From Lewinellaceae bacterium (GTDB lineage: Bacteria; Bacteroidota; Bacteroidia; Chitinophagales; Saprospiraceae): a stretch of 64,000 bases of DNA. The stretch covers positions 3,179,001-3,243,000 of the forward strand of contig JACJXX010000001.1 in the NCBI GenBank assembly GCA_020636435.1, read 5' to 3'. The notes under the pieces were generated by a model. That model saw only the letters and a program-made list of their open reading frames with translations. It was not told where the DNA came from and did not search any database. Below are positions 32,409-41,513 of the stretch, piece after piece. A program made the translations under genes and the position numbers. Numbering within the stretch: position 1 is the stretch's first letter; every line of letters begins with the position of its first letter.

Positions 32409-32634
32409 AAAGACGAACCTTTGGATGCTTTACTGTCAAAAGCTCCGGACTTCGGCGTGAGCTCAGTCGAACGCTATCTTCGATAGGGTAACTAAGCCCA
32501 CTTTGATGACAGCCAAAACGAATAGGGTTAAAAACTTTATCCTAGCTCCGTGAATACATGTTTTCTCTCCTTTAGCAGGAAGCCGGGTTCGTTACGATCT
32601 CTGCCTGCACCAAGGCTTTTACCCAAAGCCCGCT

Positions 32635-34431
32635 TCACCCCCACTCCACCCCCACCCCCCACTCCATCCACGGCAGCTTCACCACCGTCCAGAGCCACGG
32701 AAACTTGTCCAGCACCACATCGTACGCCTCCCGCTCCACCTGCAGCCACCACATCCCCGGTGCGCTGCGCAGAATGCCCTTGCGCAGCAGGAATGTACCC
32801 CGAAACCCATCGACCGACATTTCCTTCAGGATGGGCGCATGGGCGATCACCGCCCGCAGAAATTCCTCCCCCGCTTCGGCCTCAGCCTCCGTCACCGGCG
32901 CCCCGAAGTCCAGCACCGCATCCCAGTCCAGGCCGCAGAGGATCTTGTTGAGGCCGCAATGGTATTCGGCGGGTTGCGGCTGTCCGTCGGCCAGGAATTG
33001 CAGCAGGCCGGCGGCGCGGTGGGCGGCGGCTTCGTCTACAAATGCCTTGTCCTCCACCAGCCCCAGGTTTTCGAAAAAGCGGGGCAGGAAAGGCCAGAGG
33101 ATCACCAGGCCGGCGTTGTCGACGAAGAGTTCGTCGGCTTCAGTGAAGGCATCGGGTTCCAGACTGGCCTCGTCGATCTTGTCGCCCTGAAGTTCCCGTT
33201 CCAATTGATCGAAACGGGCGGATAAGGCGGCCAGTTCCGGCGCCGGAAGGGCCGGGCCGGACAACTGCGCCAGTATCCGCCGCAGCTCCGTTTTCAGGCC
33301 GGAGGGTAAGTGGGGGTGGCCCAGCAGGCGTTTTGCCCGTTCTTGCCTGCCTGCCTGCCCGGGCGGCGGGGAAGGCTCCGCAGCGGCCTCCTTTTCCATG
33401 GCTTCCCACAACTGCCCGACAACGGCCGCCAATTCGCCGGGGTAGGGCCGCCCGGCTGAAGCCGCCACCTCCACTTGCCGGCGCCAGGCGCTCAGCAGTT
33501 GTTCGTAAGAAAGCTGCGATTGTTCGGTGGCCAGTTGCAGCAGCAGGCCTTTCCAGAAAGACGGGGTATCTTGCACGGACCCCGGCTGCGAAAACGCCCA
33601 GGCCAATACCTTCAGGCCCAGCTGCTCCCGAAGCCGGTGAGCGGGCAAGTGGCGCCAGGGTTCATGCTGCCGAAGCAGGCCTTCCAGCCCGCTGATCGTG
33701 GCAGCCAGGGCCGGGGGTGAGCTACCCACCGGCAAAGCGGCCAGGGCGGCCCAGTCAGAAAACGCTACCTGCCGGAGAATGCGCCGCAGGTAGCCTGGTT
33801 GCCGCACCCAGCGGGACATCCAGGCGGTTAGGGCCTCCGGTTCCGCCTCCAGCAGGTAGCACAGGCTGTCGCCGACGGGGTCTGGCGCGGCGGGGTCCGC
33901 CCACCAGGGTAGGCTGCCGGTTTCGACGAAGTAGCGGAACAGTTCCAGTTGGCTTTGGGGCTTTTTTTCGCTCCTGCGCTCTCCTTCCTCCCTTCCGGAG
34001 GGCGAAAGGCCGGGGGCGGGAGCTGCCTCTTTGGACAGCGGGCCTCCCGCCTCCAACGGCGGGCGGGCATGTTGCGCCCGGATCAGCGGCTCGAAATAAG
34101 CCTTGAGCCGGGCAGCCGCCTGTTCGACGAATGCCTCCTCCAGGCGCCCGGCATCCAGCCTGCCCAGGTCCAGTTCGAGGCACTCGATCCGGAAGGGTTC
34201 CTGCCCCGGGCTCAGTTGGGAGCAATAGTGGTCGATCAGGGGTAGGATCTTTTCTTTGAACAGGGGCAGGAAGCGGTGTTCGATGCCTTCGGCATCTGCG
34301 GGTGACAGGCCCTGAAATTCCAGAAGCTGGCGTTTGATGATATGGCGGTTGGAAGGGTTCAGATCTTTGTTTTTAGCGGTTTGGTTGAAACTTGGCCCGT
34401 TGGGGCCAAGTTTTTTACCCCTGATCCACAC
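32635..34431 (-). CDS. contractile injection system tape-measure family protein (CIS_TMP, Afp14/Pvc14-like)
   Basis: 598 residues with both conserved ends of the CIS_TMP family. The N-terminus is HIIKRQLLEFQGLSPADAEG with a following LDLGRLD. The C-terminal block is NAGLVILWPFLPRFFENLGL, then GLNKILCGLDW and AYDVVLDKFPWLW. The middle is variable and Pro/Ala-rich. The start appears to be a GTG at 34431, one codon after the in-frame stop of the upstream gene. Afp14-type proteins are thought to set particle length; this one is short compared with many. It is the last gene of the structural operon. Confidence 0.87.
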   Translation of the reverse strand: MWIRGKKLGPNGPSFNQTAKNKDLNPSNRHIIKRQLLEFQGLSPADAEGIEHRFLPLFKEKILPLIDHYCSQLSPGQEPFRIECLELDLGRLDAGRLEEAFVEQAAARLKAYFEPLIRAQHARPPLEAGGPLSKEAAPAPGLSPSGREEGERRSEKKPQSQLELFRYFVETGSLPWWADPAAPDPVGDSLCYLLEAEPEALTAWMSRWVRQPGYLRRILRQVAFSDWAALAALPVGSSPPALAATISGLEGLLRQHEPWRHLPAHRLREQLGLKVLAWAFSQPGSVQDTPSFWKGLLLQLATEQSQLSYEQLLSAWRRQVEVAASAGRPYPGELAAVVGQLWEAMEKEAAAEPSPPPGQAGRQERAKRLLGHPHLPSGLKTELRRILAQLSGPALPAPELAALSARFDQLERELQGDKIDEASLEPDAFTEADELFVDNAGLVILWPFLPRFFENLGLVEDKAFVDEAAAHRAAGLLQFLADGQPQPAEYHCGLNKILCGLDWDAVLDFGAPVTEAEAEAGEEFLRAVIAHAPILKEMSVDGFRGTFLLRKGILRSAPGMWWLQVEREAYDVVLDKFPWLWTVVKLPWMEWGVGVEWG

Positions 34432-34434
34432 AGA

Positions 34435-37400
34435 TCACATTTGCCAGGCAACCACCTGCCAGGCTCCACCCCGGAAGCTTACCTTTTCCCTCAAAACAGC
34501 CTCCACCCCACTGTATTCTTTGATGAGCAACACTTCGTATTCCTTGCTCTGATCCGGCACAAAGGGGGTGAATTCCAGCTCGTCCCCGGGAAAAAGCTCC
34601 GTTTTGGACTGGCCGGGCGCGGCCACCTTAAGGTCTCCGAAAATGGCGCTCCCGTCGGGCGTGGCAGGTGGATCCGAAGGCGTATCCCGCAACCGCATAC
34701 CGAAGCGGCGGCCGTGCGCTTCCCAAGCTACACCCCGGTCTGGGCCAGATACCATCGCCGGGCCGATCTCGCTGCCTTCACGTTCTCTAAGCTGATAGCC
34801 AACCCGGCCTTGAGGATTGCGGACGAAAACCTGTAATTTTTTCCCAGTCAGTTCTATCCTCAAAGTAGGCCCTATGGGATCCGGCTCCACCAGGGCCACA
34901 AACTGTTGATCCAAAAAGAGCCATTCACCATTTTCGATCTTGGTGGCTTTGACCAGGATAAGGTGGTCTTCCTCCAAAGGAAGATCAGGAGATATAGTAA
35001 AGGCGCCCATATTATACAAATCTCCGATCAGAATGGCTTCGGTTTCTATCTCATTGGAGAGCTTTGCTTTCAGATCGTCAAAAAAGGGTGCAAAAATGGA
35101 ATGTTGCAGGCTCCCATCCGGCAGATATACTGCTCGATCCTGCTCGTAAGAGTAACTAGGGGGGAGCGGCACCGCATAGAGCTCATAATGTACACTCACC
35201 TGCAAGTTTTCTTTCTCAGGGAAGGAAATTCGAGGAGCTGCCCGAAAAGAGATCCTGGCATTATCAAGACTAAAAGATATGCCAGGATTGGGGCGAACCA
35301 GCACCTGCATGGGGTGAGCCTTGTCAGCACCGATTAGAGGGGGTAAGCCATCAAGTGGATCTTGATCCTGAATTGCATGCAGTAATAGGGTAGTATCCTC
35401 CTTAAAAGCACCATGGAACTGCATTCTTAGATACATATCCTCAGCTTTTTTTCGGCTATCCAGCATTTCCACCAATAGAGGCTGATTGTCGCGCTCAACT
35501 TGATTATAATCAATGGTAATGGTACAAAGATCGGGGCTAAGTTTGTCGGTCGGTAGTTGGGCAATAAATCGGATCACCGGTAAGTGTCCGCGTGATACGG
35601 CCTGCCAACGGTCATTCGAAAAGGCCACTATCTGGGAAAGGAAACCTGTCAAACCACTGTATTCTTTGATGAGCAGTACCTCATAGATTTTCGAGGTGTC
35701 GGGCGTCAAAGGGACGAACATCAATTCATTCCCGGAGAATAGCTCCGTTTTGCCTTGGTTTAGGCCGGCTACCCGTAGATCACCAAAAATGGCGCCCAGA
35801 TCTGGCAGTTGCAAAGTGTTCGGAAGGGTTTCCCGCAACCGCATGCCGAATTTTCTGCCGTGAGCTTCCCAGCCGAGGCCACGATCGGCTCCCGGCAACA
35901 TGGCGGGACCGACCTCTCTGCCAAAGCGTACACGCAATTGATAAGCTACCCGGCGCTGCGGATGGCGAACAAAAATCTGTAAGGTGTTTTCCAGCAGTTC
36001 TGTCCTCAATATCGGCCCGTCCAAGTCGGGTTCCACGAGGGCCACCAAAGGAGGTTCCAGGAATAGCCAGCATCCATTGTTAGTAATCGAACCGGATGTG
36101 CTGAATGAACCTGCATCAAAAGTGTAGGAATAGGTGGTGGCCGGTAAAAGATCAGCAGGCAAAATCAGGGAATTGGGCCCACTTTTAAATGCAGTGATCG
36201 TTGTCCAGGCTACATTTCCCGCTGGATCTCGTAAAATCAATTCTCCACTTGCCGCTTCCGGAAGGCCTAAACGGATGCTCGTCCTTTTTGTGGCTTTTAC
36301 CAGCAATAAATGATCTTGTTTGAGCGAAAGTTCTGGAGGCGCCGGTGTGATCAGGACGCCATTCGTATCCAGTTCCCCCGCCAGGTTGGCGTTGGGTGCA
36401 TCGACCGGATCAAGTACTAGTGCTAAAAAATCGGGGTTGAGCCACTCCCCATCCGGAGAATATACTGCATGTTCCCTTTCGTACGAGTAGCTAAGTGGCA
36501 AGGGAAGATAATAGAGTTCGTAGCGAACGCTGTCCTGGATTTTATCCCCTGCCTCGATACTCAATTCCGGTTCGGCCGAAAAAGGCACAGGGGCATTGCT
36601 GAGCTGAAAGCGAACGGTGGGATTGGGCCGTACCAAGACCTGCAGTGGAAGTTCCAGATCAGCAGACAATAACGGATCGTTGAGGTTCCGGTGATCTTTC
36701 TCCCGGAAGGCGCGGATCACCAGGGTAGCATCTTCTTCAAAGCTGCCGCTAATTTCCAGGCGGAGTCTCCTGTTCTCGGCACTTCCCTGGGTTCCACTTG
36801 CCACAATCCCTGAGCGTTCCATTCTCGCTCCCTCCTTCAGTTCAAATACCTGATAATGGATGCCTTCCTGGAAATCGAGAATCTCAATATGGAGCAGCTG
36901 TTGGTTGAAATTGACAGTAATTGTTCGGTCTTCATTACTTAGTTTATCCGTACCAAGCTGTGCGATAAAATAGGTTTTCAAATCCACATCGAGGCCCACC
37001 CGAAGCCAAACCGGCTGGTGTAAATAGGCAAAAAGGTGGGAGGCACCTACTTCCGTACGGGTTTGCACCTCCTGGAGAGCCAGGATGTGATAGGTAGTGT
37101 CCTTTTCGATGCGGGGTGTGGAAAACTTGATCAGCCGTTGCCAATTAGACCGAAATATTTCTATTTGACCAGGGTAGGAAATATTTATTGCAGTGGCTGC
37201 TTTTTCAGGAAAAATGCCGAAACTTTGAAGATCATGAATTGCTGCTGACGAGTTGGGGTCATACGAATCTAATAAATCTACAGGGACGCCCAGCACAAGG
37301 CCTCCTTTTGCTGCTACCAGAAATTCAAATCGTATTCTGCCAAATCCGATGCCCTTAAGATAAGGGGATGGCCCCAGCGGTTCGGCACTCCCCTCTGGCG

Positions 37401-37989
37401 CTACCATGAAATCAAATTCTATTCTGCCAAATCCAATACCCCTGAGGTTACCGGATGGGCCTGGCGGCGCAGGAACTCCCTCTGGCGCTACCATGAAATC
37501 AAATTCTATTCTGCCAAATCCAATACCCCTGAGGTTACCGGATGGGCCAGGCGGCACAGGAACTCCCTTTGGCGCTACCATGAAATCAAATTCTATTCTG
37601 CCAAATCCAATACCCCTGGGGTTACCGGATGGGCCAGGCGGCACAGGAACTCCCTTTGGCGCTACCATGAAATCAAATCCTATTCTGTCAAATCCAATGC
37701 CCTTGGGGTTGCCGGATGGGCCTGGCGGCACAGGAACTCCATATTCATCACACAAGACATAGATAGTATCTTCCTGCCCACCTAACACATAGATGGCGGC
37801 ATTGGAATCAAAAGGCACCTGCCGCTTATGGGCCAGTGGTAAGTCCCGCAATGGATAAGGAATACGTTGCCGGACGGATTCAAAACACTTTTCCTGTTCA
37901 GCCTGTTCGTTCGGGAAGTTCTGAAACAGTAGACGAATCATTCGATCTCTGGCACGCCTTAACGGTATATTTTGATAGGGTTTCATCAT
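34435..37989 (-). CDS. giant eCIS-operon protein with GIGFxRI repeats and internal duplication
   Basis: 1184 residues from ATG 37989, which overlaps the stop of the preceding baseplate gene (ATGA). Longer in-frame starts lie inside that gene and are rejected. After an N-terminal 80 residues come five 29-residue repeats (GVPVPPGPSGN.RGIGFGRI.FDFMVAP). A beta-rich region follows. The last part contains two related blocks of about 130 residues (LVEPD.DGP.LR...EYEVLLIKEYSG...). No family is recognised. Its place between the baseplate protein and CIS_TMP suggests a particle component, perhaps surface-exposed; that is inference. Confidence 0.75.
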   Translation of the reverse strand: MMKPYQNIPLRRARDRMIRLLFQNFPNEQAEQEKCFESVRQRIPYPLRDLPLAHKRQVPFDSNAAIYVLGGQEDTIYVLCDEYGVPVPPGPSGNPKGIGFDRIGFDFMVAPKGVPVPPGPSGNPRGIGFGRIEFDFMVAPKGVPVPPGPSGNLRGIGFGRIEFDFMVAPEGVPAPPGPSGNLRGIGFGRIEFDFMVAPEGSAEPLGPSPYLKGIGFGRIRFEFLVAAKGGLVLGVPVDLLDSYDPNSSAAIHDLQSFGIFPEKAATAINISYPGQIEIFRSNWQRLIKFSTPRIEKDTTYHILALQEVQTRTEVGASHLFAYLHQPVWLRVGLDVDLKTYFIAQLGTDKLSNEDRTITVNFNQQLLHIEILDFQEGIHYQVFELKEGARMERSGIVASGTQGSAENRRLRLEISGSFEEDATLVIRAFREKDHRNLNDPLLSADLELPLQVLVRPNPTVRFQLSNAPVPFSAEPELSIEAGDKIQDSVRYELYYLPLPLSYSYEREHAVYSPDGEWLNPDFLALVLDPVDAPNANLAGELDTNGVLITPAPPELSLKQDHLLLVKATKRTSIRLGLPEAASGELILRDPAGNVAWTTITAFKSGPNSLILPADLLPATTYSYTFDAGSFSTSGSITNNGCWLFLEPPLVALVEPDLDGPILRTELLENTLQIFVRHPQRRVAYQLRVRFGREVGPAMLPGADRGLGWEAHGRKFGMRLRETLPNTLQLPDLGAIFGDLRVAGLNQGKTELFSGNELMFVPLTPDTSKIYEVLLIKEYSGLTGFLSQIVAFSNDRWQAVSRGHLPVIRFIAQLPTDKLSPDLCTITIDYNQVERDNQPLLVEMLDSRKKAEDMYLRMQFHGAFKEDTTLLLHAIQDQDPLDGLPPLIGADKAHPMQVLVRPNPGISFSLDNARISFRAAPRISFPEKENLQVSVHYELYAVPLPPSYSYEQDRAVYLPDGSLQHSIFAPFFDDLKAKLSNEIETEAILIGDLYNMGAFTISPDLPLEEDHLILVKATKIENGEWLFLDQQFVALVEPDPIGPTLRIELTGKKLQVFVRNPQGRVGYQLREREGSEIGPAMVSGPDRGVAWEAHGRRFGMRLRDTPSDPPATPDGSAIFGDLKVAAPGQSKTELFPGDELEFTPFVPDQSKEYEVLLIKEYSGVEAVLREKVSFRGGAWQVVAWQM
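37306..37740 (-). repeat. five 87-bp coding repeats
   Basis: Tandem units of 29 codons within the 1184-residue protein. The inner three are almost identical at DNA level; the outer two are diverged. Each encodes a Pro/Gly turn followed by GIGFxRIxFDF. Confidence 0.9.
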
Positions 37990-40097
37990 TGAATTTGTTG
38001 GAGCCAAACCTGGTAAGCTGATTCGAAGGCCTTCATCTGCTCCTGATCCAACCAATGCAAATAGAAGCGCAAGTGGCCCGGGCATTGTTCCCGCAAGGTC
38101 CTGATCAAAAATGGCCTGAAATTTTCTTCCTGAAAACGCTGCAACCAGGCCGGCAGTACAAAGCTTAGTTGCAAAGAATAGGGATCTTTCAGCGGTGGGC
38201 GATTTTCGTCACCATTGAAAGGCAACAAGAGAATCGGGCTCAGTTGGTTTTCATCTCCCAGTGAAGGACGCAGCAAAATGTGTTCCACCAAGTGAAAACC
38301 TCCCGCCCGGTTTTCTGGCGGCATGTTAGCAAGCGGTACCGAACGCGCTGTCTCCATGCCCAATAGACGATAGAGACGTTCTTTCAGGCCGGATACATTC
38401 CCGGTTTCCCAACTGGGGGCGGTATAGTTAAAAGCCTTAAAACGTTTGTAGCCAAGTTGAGCATAGTCATGAAGAAAGGCCACTTCGTCGCTCAAAGATG
38501 GGGCGGCCTCAGGCTCCCAAAAATCAGTAAAGCGCTCACTGAAGCGAGCCAATAAATGATGTATTAGCCTCTTTTTACGCTGGCGGTCAGTGGGGTCATC
38601 GGTGGTGGGAGTTGTGGAATCATCAAGTACCTCTTCAATGCCCGGGGCTTCCCCGATGATTGATGAAGTGAAATAAGTTTTGTCGGGTTTGGGTAGATCC
38701 AGGTCAAAAAAGGATCGTATGCCAGCCACTTGGGCAAATTCATTGGCCAGGATCTGATCAAAAAAGCTCAAAAAAGCTTTTAGCTGACGAGCCTGAGCCT
38801 GGCGACGAGAAGTGCTTTCTTTGGGTAGCCCCTGCCTGCCTACACCATACAAGTCTGGCATTTGATGCAACAGCGACTGGTATTTGCCCAACTCCCGGTT
38901 TCTTCCAGGAGGAAGTAACTGATCGAGTTGCAACTCCTGCAAGGTTTGCTCGTGTGGGTCTTCGGCAGCCATCCGTTGACGAATGAGCTGCCTGGTTTCC
39001 GTCCAGTCTGCCGGAACCTTCGATCCCTGGCGCCAAAGTTCAATATCGGGAATTTGAGCATTTCCCGGGTCATGTATGCTCTCCAGGCCGGCTACCCGCC
39101 CTTTCGGTACAAGCCATTCCCAGGCGTAGCCGGGATGAGTAGCCGCCAGGATCTTATCATCTTGATCTTCCAGGCTGAGCCAGCGTACGGCCTGCACCCC
39201 TTCTACCGCCATGATCAGTCTGATCAGGTCGGAAATGCGCAGGCTATGACGAATCTGCAGGTCCTGCACTTCCTCCTCTTCCAGGTAGCCGTGCTCAAGG
39301 ACCGGGCCATCCATAATCTCATCCAATGTATACCCTTTGGCTAACTGTTCCTGCAGGCTGTAAAAGCGAATGAAAGGTGAGCAGTAGAGTCGGATGCGGC
39401 CATACACTTCAGCCAGCAAGGCTTCCGGATGCGATACCGGCCCGATCTCCAAATGGGCTTTCACTTTAATGGGCAGCTCAACAAGCCGGCGTACCTCGTA
39501 TAAGTCCTCGCAAAGGTTGCGGCGAGCTTGGAAACAAGCCCATATTGCTGCACTTACAGTTTGCTCATTTACGGTCTCTGCCGTCGGATCTCCCACTTTT
39601 TCAAGTACGTAATCGATGTGGTAAAGGCCCTGAATGTTCAAGGGTGTGAAATATATGGAAGCCCCTAGTGAAGATAAGCTCAGTGCATCCTCCAGGCGAT
39701 CGTAATAGGCCTGTGGCTGGTGATCTGCTAAGGCGGTATCTACCGGCAGAATTCGGACATTGGCTACGCCCGGTATATCAAGCAGTAATTTGCGCCAATC
39801 CAACAGGGTAAAGGGGCCAGTACTGTGCATCTGCCGCGGGCTGTAGGTCTGCGGCCAGCTTTCCCGGCCGCCTTCCGACAACAGATCCGCGATGGGAAAG
39901 CCCGCCCGATAACACAGGTCTGTTAGAGCGTAGCAATACTGCTCCAGGATGGTGACGCCGGGGTCGTGGGCGTTATGGTCGGTCCAATGCTGGCCAGCTA
40001 GATGTTGAATATAGGTAATGGCTTTCTGTCGCAACAAGCCGTAATCCGACCCATTTAGTTCGGAAGCCCGCCTAAAACTTAAGGGCAATTGATCCAT
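37986..40097 (-). CDS. eCIS baseplate wedge protein (Afp11/Afp12-type)
   Basis: 703 residues. The N-terminus contains YGLLRQKAITYIQHLAGQHW then TDHNAHDPGVTILEQYCYAL, the hallmark of baseplate-J-like/gp6 wedge proteins (W-T-D-x-N-x-H-D-P-G-V-T). The following region includes VRILPVDTA and a long central part with the charged LEEEEVQDLQIRHSLRISDL. The C-terminus overlaps the start of the next gene by 4 nt, indicating translational coupling. Together with the 1514-residue protein it likely forms the baseplate. Assignment to Afp11 or Afp12 is uncertain. Confidence 0.8.
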   Translation of the reverse strand: MDQLPLSFRRASELNGSDYGLLRQKAITYIQHLAGQHWTDHNAHDPGVTILEQYCYALTDLCYRAGFPIADLLSEGGRESWPQTYSPRQMHSTGPFTLLDWRKLLLDIPGVANVRILPVDTALADHQPQAYYDRLEDALSLSSLGASIYFTPLNIQGLYHIDYVLEKVGDPTAETVNEQTVSAAIWACFQARRNLCEDLYEVRRLVELPIKVKAHLEIGPVSHPEALLAEVYGRIRLYCSPFIRFYSLQEQLAKGYTLDEIMDGPVLEHGYLEEEEVQDLQIRHSLRISDLIRLIMAVEGVQAVRWLSLEDQDDKILAATHPGYAWEWLVPKGRVAGLESIHDPGNAQIPDIELWRQGSKVPADWTETRQLIRQRMAAEDPHEQTLQELQLDQLLPPGRNRELGKYQSLLHQMPDLYGVGRQGLPKESTSRRQAQARQLKAFLSFFDQILANEFAQVAGIRSFFDLDLPKPDKTYFTSSIIGEAPGIEEVLDDSTTPTTDDPTDRQRKKRLIHHLLARFSERFTDFWEPEAAPSLSDEVAFLHDYAQLGYKRFKAFNYTAPSWETGNVSGLKERLYRLLGMETARSVPLANMPPENRAGGFHLVEHILLRPSLGDENQLSPILLLPFNGDENRPPLKDPYSLQLSFVLPAWLQRFQEENFRPFLIRTLREQCPGHLRFYLHWLDQEQMKAFESAYQVWLQQIQ

Positions 40098-40203
40098 AGC
40101 TATTAGTCCATTTGGGTAACCTGTCTCTACTGGTTAGCTTTTGAATTACTCATTTAGAATGACATTATTCGCTTAAGGGAAAACTTAAAAAAAATACTCA
40201 AGC

Positions 40204-41493
40204 TCATCGATGTCCATTATTTTGGATTACATCCTTTTCTACGTACCGATCCAAATAGGTTGAATCCGGCCTGAGGATCATTTCGTGCTCCCGGAGGATT
40301 TCCAGCAGGTATAGACATATTTTGTCATAATCCAAACCTTCAGGTCGATTTTCTCGATCATAGTAAACCAAATTTGTTAAACCCAAATTATGAACTTCTT
40401 CTGCTATGTATCCAATCTCCTTAGGTTCTGCATTCAATTGGCGACTATACTTACGAGGCTGTAATTGCATGATTTTTCTAAAATTATCTTCCAGGAAAAT
40501 GATATTGTGTTTGTATCTGCGACTGGAATTATCAACGCCAACCTCTTGATTTTTTAATACCAATTTTCTGTAACCCGAATCTATACTCGAGATACCTCTA
40601 AAATACACCTTTTCATGAAACTCAACTCTCCCATTTACAACAAGGCTGGCAAGGGTCAAACTACCGGTTGGCGCAGGTATATTTTCCAGGTACCTGCCAT
40701 CACCACGGTAAGTAGTGGCTTGGACTTGTCCATTCACGGTGAGGCCACTCAGGGTAAGGGAATCAGGGATCTGAGCAGAAATATTTGTCAGGCCTGATCC
40801 ATCGCCACGGAAAGTTGCTGCTTGGACTTGTCCGTTCACGGTGAGGCTCCTCAGGGTAAGGGAATCAGGGATCTGAGCAGAAATATTTGTCAGGCCTGAT
40901 CCATCGCCGCGGAAAGTTGCTGCTTGGACTTGTCCGTTCACGGTGAGGCCCCTCAGGGTAAGGGAATCAGGGATCTGAGCAGAAATATTTGTCAGGCCTG
41001 ATCCATCGCCGCGGAAAGTTGCTGCTTGGACTTGTCCGTTCACGGTGAGGCCCCTCAGGGTAAGGGAATCAGGGATCTGAGCAGAAATATTTGTCAGGCC
41101 TGATCCATCGCCGCGGAAAGTTGCTGCTTGGACTTGTCCGTTCACGGTGAGGCCCCTCAGGGTAAGGGAATCAGGGATCTGAGCAGAAATATTTGTCAGG
41201 CCTGATCCATCGCCGCGGAAAGTTGCTGCTTGGACTTGTCCGTTCACGGTGAGGCCCCTCAGGGTAAGGGAATCAGGGATCTGAGCAGAAATATTTGTCA
41301 GGCCTGATCCATCGCCAACAAATTTAGTAGCATGTACTTCTCCACCTATGGCAAGATTTCCATTACTACTATTGACGCCATCGTCTACTTGATTGAGACT
41401 GGAAGCGAAGATGTCTGCAAAATCCTCGGCCGAAGGAATATTACCGGCGGCAAATAAATGTCTCAGCTCCAATCGAGTTCTTTTTTCAGCCAT
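40204..41493 (-). CDS. tail-fibre-like protein with S74 intramolecular chaperone
   Basis: 429 residues. The N-terminal 50 residues may attach to the particle. About 5.6 copies of a 34-residue repeat follow (GSGLTNISAQIPDSLTLRGL then TVNGQVQAATFRGD), giving a beta-prism-like shaft. The C-terminus (about 325-415) is a peptidase S74 domain starting NSSRRYKHNI, with the Ser/Lys dyad typical of autocleaving endosialidase chaperones. Such domains trimerise fibres. In the operon it occupies the place of Afp13/Pvc13, the host-binding fibre, so it probably defines the target surface. Confidence 0.85.
   Translation of the reverse strand: MAEKRTRLELRHLFAAGNIPSAEDFADIFASSLNQVDDGVNSSNGNLAIGGEVHATKFVGDGSGLTNISAQIPDSLTLRGLTVNGQVQAATFRGDGSGLTNISAQIPDSLTLRGLTVNGQVQAATFRGDGSGLTNISAQIPDSLTLRGLTVNGQVQAATFRGDGSGLTNISAQIPDSLTLRGLTVNGQVQAATFRGDGSGLTNISAQIPDSLTLRSLTVNGQVQAATFRGDGSGLTNISAQIPDSLTLSGLTVNGQVQATTYRGDGRYLENIPAPTGSLTLASLVVNGRVEFHEKVYFRGISSIDSGYRKLVLKNQEVGVDNSSRRYKHNIIFLEDNFRKIMQLQPRKYSRQLNAEPKEIGYIAEEVHNLGLTNLVYYDRENRPEGLDYDKICLYLLEILREHEMILRPDSTYLDRYVEKDVIQNNGHR
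40741..41316 (-). repeat. near-identical 102-bp tandem coding repeats in the fibre gene
   Basis: Units start at 40741, 40843, 40945, 41047, 41149 and 41251 (last one partial) and differ by only a few bases. The near-identity suggests recent expansion and easy gain or loss of copies. Confidence 0.95.
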
Positions 41494-41513
41494 AATAATT
41501 CAGTTTTTGATAT

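Noticed and set aside
37406..37762. A repetitive plus-strand frame across the 87-bp repeats
   Set aside because: It is open only because the repeat length is a multiple of three; the minus-strand frame continues into a 1184-residue protein.
40741..41316. CRISPR-like array of regular repeats
   Set aside because: The 102-bp units are contiguous without spacers and lie in frame inside the fibre gene.
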